Positions 22,735-33,899 of a DNA stretch of 64,000 nt are shown here, piece after piece. Every line of letters starts with the position of its first letter. Positions within the stretch are counted from its first letter, which is position 1. Made by a program: the position numbers and the translations under genes. The notes under the pieces are model-generated. The model was not told the origin of the DNA and did no database searches. It saw only the letters and a list, made by a program, of their open reading frames with translations. Origin of the DNA: Saururus chinensis (lineage: Eukaryota; Streptophyta; Magnoliopsida; Piperales; Saururaceae); NCBI GenBank assembly GCA_035235625.1, contig CP141146.1, positions 12,518,501 to 12,582,500 on the forward strand, in the 5' to 3' direction.

Positions 22735-24887
22735 TGTAATGTCCCTAATTTTTCTATGATTTTTTGTGATTTTGCTGCTATTTTTTTGATCATTTTCGGC
22801 TGGAAAATGTGACGCTTCGACATATTTGGTCTTGGTAATTATACTCGTAGAGTCAGGTGTAGGGTCCAGTCGCAGGCTGTGGACCTGGATGTGCGCTTGC
22901 GGCGCAAAAAAGAGAAAAAAAAATGAAACAACAAGACAGAGAAGAGAGGGAAAAAAGGAATCGGATCAAGATCAGGTGAACCGTTCTAGACCCCCCAAAA
23001 ACAGCTCACCCCCGGTCTCTTCCCTTTCACTCTGTCTTGTGGTGATGGTCGGTGGGCTCTACCGGCCTCCATCTGGCCAACCATGGGTCGAGGACAGCAA
23101 GACCGCACCCCTGGCCAGCCCCATCGGCTCCCTTGCCCGAATCTGTCCCCTGTTAGCCCCTCTTTCCTCCTCACTATATTTTTTATTTAGTGCCATTGTC
23201 GCTGACCGGTGAGGGCCAACTGGCCACCACAGGCTCTACCGCGGCCTAGTGACAACGAGGAGGCCCGACTCCACCTGGTTTGGCCTCCCTGACTTCCTTC
23301 CCTTTTGTCCCCTATTTTTTTCACTCTTTGTCAGTTTTGGGCGTTGCGATCGCCACCGACAACCAAACGCTAGACATGGCCAACTAGACCTTTGTTCAGC
23401 TTCACCCAGCATGGCGACAATGGGTGGCCACTGCCTCTGGCCTATTTCTGCTCCACCTAGTTCATTTTGCCTCTTTGTTTTGGACTCGAGCCAGATGCAC
23501 GACGTCTGTTCCTTTTGTTTTGCGGCCCATCTGACACTGTCAGCCATTTGGCCTTGGCTTGGCATGATGGGAAGTCATCCCTCATGGCCCCACTTGACCC
23601 CACCATTCCTTCCCCTATTTGATCCAGAGAATTCACCCCACCCCCTCACTGTTCGCGATTCGCTTAGGCGAGTCGTGGCTAGCCAAGGGCTGCCGGCTTT
23701 CGATGAGCCACTGGTGGGTGAGTCTCAACCCAACAATGCTGGTGTAGCCACCTTGGCCCAGCTCTGCCGCTATAGATCCATCCCTTCCCTTTTTGACCTC
23801 GGTTTGCCCAGACACCTCTGTCCGTTGTGGCGGCTGTGACCGCTACCGCTACCGCTGTCCGGACTCAGCCAATCGAACCTCTGTTCGGCTCCTTCCCGAC
23901 CCATCGGTAGCAGGTCTACACCATCGATCATCCATTGGCCAATGGGCCTATGTACGTCGTCGCTCTGGTTAGGAGACAACTGGGGCCACCAGTTCCTAGA
24001 CCCTCTCTGTTTGTTAGTTTTGTATGCACTATTGACTGCGTATTGGCCATTTTCTGCCACCTGCCGCAGGATGGCCTTCAACCAAACTTGGTCCGGTTTG
24101 CCTCGACCTGTCGTCAGTGGGGGTTACCTCCTCAGCCATGGGACGGAAATGGCCCAGCTACCCTAGATATGCCCCTCTTCCCCTCAAGTCACCTTTTGGC
24201 CGCATGTGCAAATGGCCACGCATGTGTTTCAGGGTTTAGGTGTCGTTTTTGTTCTGCCTAACTGTTGGATGGATCTGTCACCATTTGAGTTGATCACCAG
24301 AGCCTCCACCTCTCCTCTGTCCTCGAGCATCGCCCTATGTCCTCCACCCTTATGTGGGCCATAGTTGGCACGAAATCGTTGTAGTTGGGTGTTGTTCGTG
24401 GCCGATTTTGACGTCTTACAACTGGTTGAGTATTTCTCAGCCGCCAACTGACTTTTATTTAGTCCACCCTTGATTTTCGGTAACATCCTCCATTTCTTTG
24501 AAATGACCTTTTTCCTGGCCACCCTTAGTGTGCCATCATGGATTGCATATTTTTTTGCGTTGATTTGTGTCACCCTGTTTGGCCATGAGTACTTTCGGCG
24601 CTTTCTAAACCCTTGGGACAATAGCTCTCTTAGCTTGGCAATGCTTTTGGTCGCCAACTCTGTCGTCGACGCTGCCACCATTGTACACTTACTATCAAAC
24701 ATCATGGATTACGAGGTAAGGGAGCTTTGAACTCATAATTTCATGATAACATGCTTTGAATGTGTAGCAGCATGTTAGGATTGTATGATTCAATGCTTTG
24801 GATGTTAAATCATGAATTGTTTTCATGATGTAAGAAGATAAATTATGCTATGTTGAAATGCATATGACATGCTTGTGAGCTATAAGT

Positions 24888-25005
24888 ATGTTTGATGTAT
24901 GTGGATTATGTGTAAGCTAGTGATGGTTAGCGAGTACGTTGGTAAGCTAATGTATGTGGATTATGTGTGCAATAATGATGACTAGCAAGTATGTTGGTAA
25001 GCTAT
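24888..25005. repeat. Tandem duplication inside the LTR, unit about 60 bp
   Basis: GATGTATGTGGATTATGTGT, or close variants, followed by AGCAAGTATGTTGGTAAGC-like sequence, occurs twice in succession. Confidence 0.6.
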
Positions 25006-25865
25006 GTATAGAACTATGCATATGTTATATGTATGTGTGATGAACATACATATGTATGATGGTTATACGCCTATGTGATGGATATGTGTATGTGTGTGTG
25101 GGCAGAATTATGGGCGTTATACGATAAGAGGTGACAGAGGGTTTGGTATGGATTTGTTGTGGATGTGTATGACAAAAGACGGATGGCATAAGTTTGACGG
25201 GTTGAAATGGGTTAGTTTGGATTGGAGCATATGTTGGGGGATTGTTAGACGGTAAGAGTGTTGTATAATTGTAGAAGCATAATGTACATATTATAAAGTG
25301 AAAAGTAAGCATAATAAGTGAGGCATAAGTAAGAGGATGATAACTGGGGTTGGCTATGAGGAGCTTAGTTTGATAACATTTGAGTAAGATGTTTTGGCAA
25401 TAAGGTGGAGGGCGAAAATTGTATGAATATGTAAGGATATGTTTGGTGGTGAGTTATGATTATTAGATGGATGTGTAAGTGAAGTTTGCTACCCTAATGA
25501 ACTAGGGTTTCAGAATGGGCTTAGCTTTGGATTGATCAATGGAAGACTGCAAGAATGAGAGTTTTTATGGCATAACTCTACCACATAACTTGCTTAATTC
25601 AAACTTGAATTATAAGCAAAGCTAATGATAGCATTGTGAGTTTGAGACCTGAGGGTTTTGACGGATTAAGTTATGTGTTTGAGCCAATCAATAATGAGTC
25701 GATTGAACATATCTCATGTCTTGTCATAGTGTTTATCCTGCGAGATGTTGTCTGTGTGTTGTATTTGAGCCCTAGACACCTGATGCTATGTTGAGAACGA
25801 TGTATGTTTTGATTTTATCTGCATATTATATCAAGCCCATACGTTTGATGCTTCATTGAGAGTGT

Positions 25866-25985
25866 TGTATGATTCTGCCTAAGAGTGACACTGTATGATT
25901 TCTGCCTAAGAGTGGTACTGTATGATTTTTGCCCAAGAGTGGCATTATAAGATTTTAGCCTAAGAGTGACACTATATAATTTCGT
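25866..25985. repeat. Short tandem repeat, unit about 30 bp, four to five copies
   Basis: Consecutive units read GTATGATT, then T(C/T)TGCC, then (T/C)AAGAGTG(G/A), then (C/T)A(C/T)T. They lie within the 22735-27063 LTR. Confidence 0.7.
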
Positions 25986-27065
25986 CCTGAGTTGGCATAT
26001 TAGACCCCTAAAGTGTGGGTATTCATGTTTGCGTGCTCAGGTAAGTAGTATCATGGAACTACTCTTACCTATTTGATCATGTGCCCCATGAGCATTGGTG
26101 TGCCTTACCTTCGGAAAAGTCCATAGCATCTAGTCACTCCTCAGAGGTTAAGGTGATGCCTCAGTGACATTCTTTTCCATTTCAACGCCAAAGCTTATTA
26201 ATTGTAATTAGCTTCAGTGGTCGATAGTATATGTATGACTGTATGAGTGAGTATGTATGGTTCTAAGCAAGACTATATGAGTAAGGTCGTACAAGTATGT
26301 GTAAGTTGTATAGTAAAAGTGCAATTATACGAGTAAGTTGGTAAAACTCTGATTAAGACTGTAAGTGCAAGATTTGTTTGATGGTATGTATTTCTTATGA
26401 TTGTATGCGTACGCGCATGATTATTATATGTATGTTTACTTCATGTTTGAGTTGCAAGAACGCATCTATGTATGAAATTGCTGAGTTCACTATTTAGAAC
26501 TCCCCTACTGTGTATTTTCTTACTGAGTATGAAAATACTCATTTACCCTATTTTTTAGCCCTGATGGTCGGGAAGATTTTGTAGGTTTGTGACGGAGAGC
26601 TCTCGAAGATAGATGCTTGTTCCCTTGAGTAGATTGATTTATTTTGACTCAAGTATATCCTTGACTGACAATGAGTATTATTTTGTGTCACAATTTGATG
26701 TATTGGGTGAGATGAGAATTAAGGTGTTTATACTTTCTCGACTTGTAATTTGGATTAGGCTGTGGATTGTTTGTGGGACTTGCACTTATGGATGTCTGGG
26801 AGAGATTTGTATTTAAAACCCATGATCATGATAATTTATTCGTACGCTTGTTTTCGAGTAGCGCCTGAGGATGTTTCATTTGGACGTACGATGTTTGAGC
26901 GAATGAGAAAAAAATTGGATGAGAAAATTTTATGTGTGATTTTTAAATTATTAACTATTTTACATATTTTGTATTTTGTCATTTTTCCTGATTTACAGTG
27001 ATTATGTTGCAAAAAAATTTTATAAAATTTTAAAACATTTGATGAAAAATCTCTGGCGTTACAGT

Positions 27066-27078
27066 TGGTATCAAAACC
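27066..27078 (+). other. Retrotransposon primer binding site
   Basis: TGGTATCAAAACC, close to the TGGTATCAGAGCC site complementary to the 3' end of initiator tRNA-Met, lies 2 bp after the LTR end. Confidence 0.7.
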
Positions 27079-27089
27079 TAGGCTTTCTG

Positions 27090-27960
27090 AGTACAAGTTC
27101 ATAACAGTCGCAACATTTTTATACCTTTCATCATTCATCAAAGGTTGATCTTGATGTGTTAGAGAACTCGTAACATGTTCTTCTGCACCATGATTCACCC
27201 CTCCTATAGGATCCTCTTCATGTGAAGATGGCGAGGCATAATAAATATCTTGCCCACAATTATTTTTCCAGTCTTCTTCAACTCTTTCCATGTCCAATTC
27301 AAAGTCGTCTATAAGTATGTTTGGGACATACTCATTAATGTTTGAATCGATCTCACACTCTTCCTTTACACTTGCTAATTCATCATTTGATACTTTTGAA
27401 TTAATATCAATGCGGGATATACATATTTTCTTCATCATATTCTCCTCCTCTAAATGAAATAATTCATTTAATTGGAGTTTATCTTCATTACAACTGAGAT
27501 TGACAGTTGTGTTATATGAAACACTATAACGAGTGCCCTTCTCCTCTCACTTAGCTCCCGTACTTCTTATTTTCTTCTCCCATTTCGCTACTTTTCTTCC
27601 CATCTCTTCCCACCTCAGCACATTGACACTAATATTCCCATGAGTTATATGCTCTTTTCTTGCTTTTGTTATCATCAATGGAGAGTTCCAGTATCATGTA
27701 TTTCAGAAGGTGGAAGGTCAATAGGAACTGCAATAGGATATATAAAATTTAATTTTAATGAGTACTTCTTTTTCAACCATTTACAAACTCCATGCAACAT
27801 ATCCAAGAGAGCATCATAAGTGACTTTTTATGGAACTTTAATTAGTTTAATTTCTGCATTGTCGCAATTATATTTCCTATCACTTACATTCCAATGGACG
27901 TCCCAAACATATAACAAAACTTGTGTGTCCCTTTCTATGCTCGTCTCAATCATATCAGTA
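27090..27960 (-). pseudogene. Decayed transposon-like coding remnant (possibly Mutator-like N-terminus)
   Basis: On the minus strand, two readable pieces follow each other. About 27910-27680 contains KVTYDALLDMLHGVCKWL and KKKYSLKLNFIYP, preceded by an in-frame stop and ended by stops. 27438-27090 is an acidic stretch containing NILIDDFELDMERVEEDW. The order, a beta-grasp-like segment with a TYDALLDML pattern and then an acidic linker, recalls the N-terminal part of mudrA-like proteins. The resemblance is weak and I would not defend the family name strongly. It interrupts the retroelement just after its primer binding site. Confidence 0.3.
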
Positions 27961-28548
27961 ATCTAGTTTTCTACTTTTTTAGTTTTCCATTGATCTAGTT
28001 TTCCGGTGTTCCAGTTTTTCAGCTACCTAGAAAATCAAACTAGCAGAAACTATGTAATTTTCAAGAAATTGCCATCCAAAAATAACATTTTTAATCTAAT
28101 AACACCTTTTTCACTATCCATAACCTAAATCTATTGGGAGGAAGGGAATTAAACTAGTGCAGGAAGATGTGAAGTACCAGAGAAAGGAAGAAGGGAAGAG
28201 GAAGAAATTGGGAAGATGAAACTAACAGGGAAAAAGAACCTGCCCAAGAAGAGGAATCTGCCGGGGAAGATGAAACCACCGAGAGGAAGTCCTAGGGGAA
28301 AAGAAGATATTTTTTTCCTAGAGTGGATTTTTTTCCCGCCGGCTTGTCATATAATGAAAAAGAGGGTAGTACAATCAATTTTAGCCATACGTTTGCTTCC
28401 CACGTGATTAAGTCTATTTGGGTAAATATAGGATAGTTGGTCACATTTTGGTTATTTTACCAAGGTAAGAGTCTGTTTTGGCCGTTCCCTCGTTCTTGTT
28501 TTGGCCATTCCAGCTGGTCCACATAATGTTCCTGTAATCAATCCTATG

Positions 28549-28803
28549 TTAGAACAGTCCATTCCATAAAGAGTAAAGCAAGGGCATCAGTTTGAGACTA
28601 AGAAAAAATAGAGGTGCTGCCACCATAATGGACCAGAGGGACTGAAATGAGTTACATCTTCCCAAGAGGTGGTTGCAGCTTTCTACCTCAATGTCACATA
28701 GTGAGAAATTTGGTGCTGTTCTAAGGAATCGTTCGGCAAGTTTATTGATAGTATTGATAGCGTTATGGCATATTATCCAGGTAAGGTGTTTAATTTTTTT
28801 CAC
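28549..28803 (-). pseudogene. LINE reverse transcriptase C-terminal zinc-finger (zf-RVT) remnant
   Basis: The minus-strand frame reads CHNAINTINKLAERF, then ESCNHLLGRCNSFQSLW. This follows the zf-RVT pattern of plant LINE and reverse-transcriptase-derived proteins (WxxxHNxLxTxxxLxxR, CxxC, ExxxHLxxxCxxxxxLW). The first Cys of the CxxC pair is replaced by Phe. No upstream reverse transcriptase domain was found, so this is a 3' scrap, typical of 5'-truncated LINE insertions. Confidence 0.55.
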
Positions 28804-29454
28804 AACATGAGCATGCCAACGTTTTAGCCATAATGTGAACTCAAATGGATCGTAATTTTGCAGGAGACGGTACCAGGTTGCAGAAAGTTGGGTGTACTAC
28901 TGTATTCTATAATGATAATCAGTTTGTGCATAGAAGTGCCATCACAAGTCTACCTTGTGCATACGGGTGTTGTCAGCTTCCATTTTCTTATTTTTCTACT
29001 TCTGCATGGCTTGTAATGAATTTAAATTAACACTTTATAGAAGCTTGTTAGAGAATGTCATGGTTTTCAAAAGAGATTGTTGTATTTTGGCTAGTGGGGG
29101 TAGTGTGCTATCAATTTATCCGAAAAAAAACTGGAAGGCGTAGATAAATGCTTGCTTTTGATTTTTCTGAAACACGTTCTTATTTATCATTTTTCATAGG
29201 AAAGTCTTAACATGACGAAATGTCCTCCTATGGGTTGGATCACTTCACTCAATTATGCTGCCAATTTTCGAGAAGCCTTGCCGAGGTTTATTATGGACAG
29301 AGACAGATTTAGTTAGGAACCCACGTCCATCAGACAGATAGTTCTCCCGCCTCACAAACAAGGACCCCAATCACACCAAACGAATATATATGCTCATTTC
29401 TTCGAACTAATGTAAGGACTAGAGTAGATAATGAAAATCGATTGCTCAAATTCT
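28804..29454. other. 3' flank of the Cdc14-like gene
   Basis: No gene recognised. It lies downstream of the minus-strand gene ending at 29455 and may include its 3' untranslated region. Confidence 0.35.
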
Positions 29455-32400
29455 TTAATAAAGATCCAAGCACGCAAGCACCCTTTGTGCTTGGATATTT
29501 AGGGCTGTCAGTCTCTGCTCAGGTTCTAATGTCGACCCAAATTGACTTGCTGCCCATAGTAGTGATGCACATTTTTCACCCAAAAGATGTCTTATTTCTT
29601 CATGTATTGGTGGTCCTTCCCTTCCATGCATATTCCCAATGAGAAGCAACAAAAACTCGCCACATTTTATCCTGCCAAACATAAAATCTAGCAATAAGTT
29701 TTAAATAATTTCCCTTGAATTGTTATCTTATACAAGCTCAATCCATCAGGGAAACGCAACCAGGTGGAACTACAATTGTCAAATAAAGCATGAATTTTTC
29801 ACCTACCAAACATCTCATTCCAGATAACATAAGAAATCTGCCAAACTTACCTTATGTTTTCATCTCTTTCAGTGTCTTTTATAAGCTCGACAACTTTCTC
29901 AGGACCATTGCATGCCTCAAAATCCTGAAAATGATGTGGAATGAATTCATTTGATGAGGGAAATGTAAAAGGTTTCGCTGTATTTGTGAATTGTTATAAG
30001 TAGGAACTGAACTCATTGGAAAAAATAATGAGTGTGAATTTGTGGCAGAAGCTGGCAGTAGAAACAATCCAACCTCGAAGACAATTATATCCCTAGAGTT
30101 GATAGGCAGCAGCTAAAAGGATGCTGATATCCCTACTCCACTTTCTCTACACCAAAACCCTACTTTAATTTTTGACTGGACAAAGAAAGGTGGGTCTCAC
30201 CTAACAATAGAGAGATCCACTTTTCTCAATCCAATCAGAGGTTGGAGTAGGGCTTTGGTGTAGAAAAAAAGGAGTAAGAATATCATTTTCCCAGCTAAAA
30301 AGGTAAACATTAATCCCAAAGTCCCAAATTAAGAACTGTTTGGTGAAGTAAAGCTCGTGTGATGCTGAAATTTTGAATAATAGGCACCAATAAGGATTTC
30401 TACAGTTGCAGTAAAGGTTTGATAAGCACAGCAATTAGGCAGTAGCATTCCACTTCAACTAAAGGCGAAAAAATATACAGAAGCCCACCAGAGAAGATGT
30501 ATTTTTTGTAATAAAAAAATTACAACCAACGCAATGCAGTTTATTTATATACCAATGTCAGAGTACTTTGGACATTCAAATTCAGAAGAAAAATGTGAAG
30601 GGCTTAACAGATAAAAATGTGTGTTTTTTTTCTCAAAAATCTAACTTACAACTGATGCAATGCAGTCTCTTTATAGCAATACCAATTTCAGAGCACTTTA
30701 AGATATTCAAATTACTACAAACTGCATTCTCAACTAAATTATTAGTAATTTAAATAAGCTTTACACAACAAAAACTCGTTCTAAATAGTTAATCACTTTC
30801 ATTATATTTACTATTGCTCTTTTTTTATTTTTTTTATAAAAACTACAGTAACTCATGCCTTCTTCACCCACATTCTTCTGCTTCATCAAAATTAATCACA
30901 GTAATTTCATTGCTTGCGATAAATATATCATTCTATGATATTAAACTTCAAAATTCTTCCAAGTCTTGTCATCTACATGTTACAAGACCGATGAAAACTA
31001 ATGCCCAGAAGAATTAAACAGTTAAATATCCTATAAACAAACAAATAGTAGGACACATTTCAAACACAATTCAATGGTGTAAGAAGCAAAAGTAGACTGG
31101 AAAGCAACACATTCATTGAACTATATAAATTACCACATTGTTTTGCCAGTACTGCAAACAAAGCATCAGAAAAACCGAACTTTATATAATGTAAAGGGAC
31201 ATTCTTCCAAAAATCATGTCAAGCAATTTAGGAACTCCCTAAAGACAGTAAAGTTCGGAACATTTTCCAGTCAGACCTTAAATTGCCTGATTAAAAGACT
31301 AATGGATTTTGTGTAAAACAATAGTAATGATCTTGTTACAATTTCACAAAAGAAATGGAAAACAATCAATATCTAAGGATCCCTAACTCTTCCATAGGGA
31401 TGTAGCTCAGAACATTTTCCATTCAGACTTTAGATTGCTTCCTAAAAGTTGCATGGTTTGGGAAAAAGACAACAGCATAAACAACAATAGCAACAATCTT
31501 GTTACTCATTTCACAAAAAGATTTTGAAACAATCTAATGTACCTAATATTCAAGGACCATGAATGCTTCCATAGGGATGTATTTTAATAAACGTAAATCC
31601 TCAAGGGCCATCCGGAAGATATGTAACTTCTGAACTGGCAGATACAATTCTAAATTCATTACAAATAGAAAAGTGACAGAACAGACGCACATAAAGATGA
31701 AAATAAAAAAATCATACCATCAGACTAGATGGTGATCCTAATAGCAATGAGATCAGAGCATCTAAGCATGCACCTTGCACTAGCAATGCTTGAGTTGACA
31801 ATAACTCCAGTAACACCTGTATAAACATAAAAAATTGTTCAGAATCACCATGGTCCGATAATGAGAGCTAAAACAACGCAAGCATTTTCAATTACCAGGT
31901 CCAGTTCAGGAAGTTCGAAGACAACAATATTACTCGATTAAAGTTACATGTAGTGACAGAGTAAATTTCACTGTCACCGAAAACCTAAAATTTCTAGGAT
32001 TCAGATACTGTTTTGCATGACCCATTTGAGTTTTATAGATCTATTTACAATTACAAGTGCAGAATTGCTTACGCAGAGTTATCGGCCAAGATAGTCCAGT
32101 CAATTGCAATCAACAATTAACAAAAACCGCTTTCACCCAAAGTAAAACAACAGTTCATCAACAATATTCCACACACAATCCAACAGGTAACCTCCATAAA
32201 ACTGGATGAGTATAGCAAAGATGCACAAATTCAGAACAGTATAAAGGTAACCATACACCACTATCTCTAGACTCCATACAACTTTCTAGTAACGTAGGCT
32301 GCATTCATCTGCCAATCCAGAAACTCAACCGAACATGGGATAGGAATACAGAAAATCTACCTTCACAGCCTTGTGCTGATGAGCCACGGCCGCACACTCT

Positions 32401-32985
32401 TTGCTGACCAGACAACAACCCTCCAGAACTCTAAGCGCCAGCGCCACCTCCACCTCAGTCGCCGGGCTCGTTATCCGCATCGGCTCCACGCTGAAAACCC
32501 CGTCCAGGCTCACCACCGGGTCCGGCTTCGGATCCGCCAACGCATTCTCGAACAGCACCGGCACCACTGCCCGCCCAAATCAAGTCATAAAAAGATGAGA
32601 TTTTTGAACAAGCAGAAACCAGCATATGGAAAAATCGATCCATGAACCGGACCAATTTGAGCAATCGACCTTGAAACTCAGCCAGAAATTGGGTCTGACG
32701 GAAGATCCGTATGGTTGACTCGGACTCGGAGAGGATCCGGAGGAACTTGAGAAGGGAACGGAGTCCCCTGACGCGGAGGAAGGAGAATTCCGCCCGCAAG
32801 TCTCGGAGGCCGGTGCGGAGCGCCAGCTTCACCTCCCTCCGGACCCTCTGCTCCGCCAGCGCGGCGGCCAACTCCGCCACGGCAGGCGGCGGCGCCGCCT
32901 CCGCCGCCTGCTCCAGGCCCTCGCCCCATAAAGCCCGCTTCAGATACATGGGCCTTTCCCCGGACCTCCTCCCCTCTCCCTTCAA
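29455..32985 (-). CDS. Armadillo-like protein of the Cdc14/SIN-component type, five exons
   Basis: Rebuilt by splice sites: exons 32985-32670, 32566-32361, 31816-31718, 29924-29851 and 29671-29455, all GT-AG, phases compatible, giving about 303 residues. The N-terminal half is helical and basic (RREVKLALRTGLRDLRAEFSF). The middle has LEGCCLVSKECAAVAHQHKA and LSTQALLVQGACLDALISLL. The C-terminal half has DFEACNGPEKVVELIKD, then KCGEFLLLLIG, then a closing EPEQRLTALNIQAQRVL. The order of a bystander-damage helix, then an acidic-residue FExxxG motif, then a conserved KCxEFL matches what I know of PF08045. Its fission-yeast member is the Sid1-kinase partner of the septation network, unrelated to Cdc14 phosphatase. 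Plant members are poorly characterised, so cellular role is not inferred. An alternative start is Met-13 (32949). Intron 3 (1793 bp) holds a MITE and two tandem duplications. Confidence 0.75.
30119..30292. mobile_element. hAT-type MITE, 174 bp, in intron 3 of the Cdc14-like gene
   Basis: A foldback starting GGATGCTGATATCC and ending ATATCATTTTCCC, flanked by perfect octamers AGCTAAAA (30111-30118 and 30293-30300). The central parts contain GGACAAAGAAAGGTGGGTCT and its inverted counterpart. Sequence and length match the element at 56993-57165. Confidence 0.8.
30528..30715. repeat. Tandem duplication, unit about 123 bp
   Basis: TTACAACCAACGCAATGCAG near 30528 and TTACAACTGATGCAATGCAG near 30649 start two diverged units that both run through an ATACCAAT block to ATTCAAATT. 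Confidence 0.65.
31253..31582. repeat. Tandem duplication, unit about 155-175 bp
   Basis: Both units begin GAACATTTTCCA and end TTCCATAGGGATGTA (31405 and 31582). They share ATCTTGTTAC and TTTCACAAAA blocks between. They lie in intron 3 of the Cdc14-like gene. Confidence 0.75.
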
Positions 32986-33328
32986 CTTTCGGTCTCGGCT
33001 TCCTCCCGCCTACCTAGGCCCATGAATCCAACTACCTTCCGCACGTGCAACTTTTCGCACGCCCCTAGCAGTCTCAATTCGGCCCACAAATCCAGTCCCT
33101 TCAGCACGCGGAAGAAAGCCCATGGGCTAGGAAAATAGTGAGTGGGCCATAATACCCAAGGAGTTTTTCGATTATGATATGGCACGCTTTGGACGGCACT
33201 CCCTTGCCCTTGGACGGCCATTAAATTACCCGAGGCCGGAGGCCCAACATTGGACCGCCTTCCTTTTGACTCGGCTGAAAAAAGATTCCGGTCCAGGCCG
33301 GCGCCCCACACACGCCGACGAGCGCCGA

Positions 33329-33458
33329 CACGTGACGAAAAAGCAAAGTGAAAAGCTGTTAAGAAATGCCACCTACTGGCGTGAAGGTTTGGGAACTGGT
33401 CAGCCGCTTAACACGTGTCGGAGAAGAAGACAAATGAGTCCTTGGTATTTGGCACGTG
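33329..33458. promoter_or_regulatory. Cluster of three palindromic G-boxes
   Basis: CACGTG occurs at 33329-33334, 33412-33417 and 33453-33458, two of them in ACACGTG(T/A) contexts typical of ABRE/G-box elements. They lie 340-475 bp upstream of the Cdc14-like start codon at 32985, in a GC-rich patch (33010-33600) with no gene on the other side nearby. bZIP or bHLH binding is inferred from the motif only. Confidence 0.45.
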
Positions 33459-33715
33459 TAGAGGCCAGTCTTGGGCCTGCGATGGGACAAACCATCGACA
33501 TTCTCTGTCGCACTGAGCAGTGTTTCAGACTCAGTGGGGCGGGGAAACTGAGTGGCGCAAAGGTTTGTGGGGCCCATATCTGTTTACGCAGGGTGTGCAC
33601 CTGACTTTTGTTAATAAAATAAAGATGATTTATTTTTCTTAGTGAAAATGTTAATTACCTTAGTACATATACTTAAATTTAGGATGCTAATAATTTTATG
33701 CCAAATTTATTAATA

Positions 33716-33891
33716 CTCCCTAGTTATTTTAAAAAAAAATTATTAAATAGTAAATCTTATATCTATAAAAAAGTAATATAAACTTATAATACTTTTTTTA
33801 AGTACTTAATTACTTAAATTGAATGAAATGGAGCTATTAATATAAAATATTTTTTTAGCTAAATAGAACTATTAATTTAAGACAGAGAAAG
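33716..33891. mobile_element. Diverged Stowaway-like MITE
   Basis: CTCCCTAGTTATTTTAA at the left and TTAAGACAGAGAAAG at the right, each flanked by TA. Its inside matches 42123-42324, for example GAGCTATTAATA and AATAGAACTATTAA. Confidence 0.6.
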
Positions 33892-33899
33892 TATAATTT

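Larger units (their letters stand above)
22735..27063 (+). mobile_element. 4.3-kb Gypsy-type LTR
   Basis: Starts TGTAATGTCC at 22735 and ends CGTTACA at 27063, so the ends are TGTAA and TTACA. A primer binding site follows 2 bp later, which makes this the 5' LTR of a plus-strand element. It is GC-rich from 22830 to 24700 and AT-rich with TATG-like repetitiveness from 24700 to 26500. A length above 4 kb with a tRNA-Met-type site fits Del/Tekay-like chromoviruses (inference). The open frames of 60-196 codons within it lack any known domain. Confidence 0.65.

Noticed and set aside
22826-24705. Frames of 128-196 codons in the GC-rich part of the 4.3-kb LTR
   Set aside because: They have no domain, lie on both strands, and are explained by GC-rich LTR composition.
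26836-27089. C-terminal part of the minus-strand frame overlapping the LTR end
   Set aside because: It reads through the LTR end and primer binding site, so it is a chance extension of the remnant at 27090-27438.
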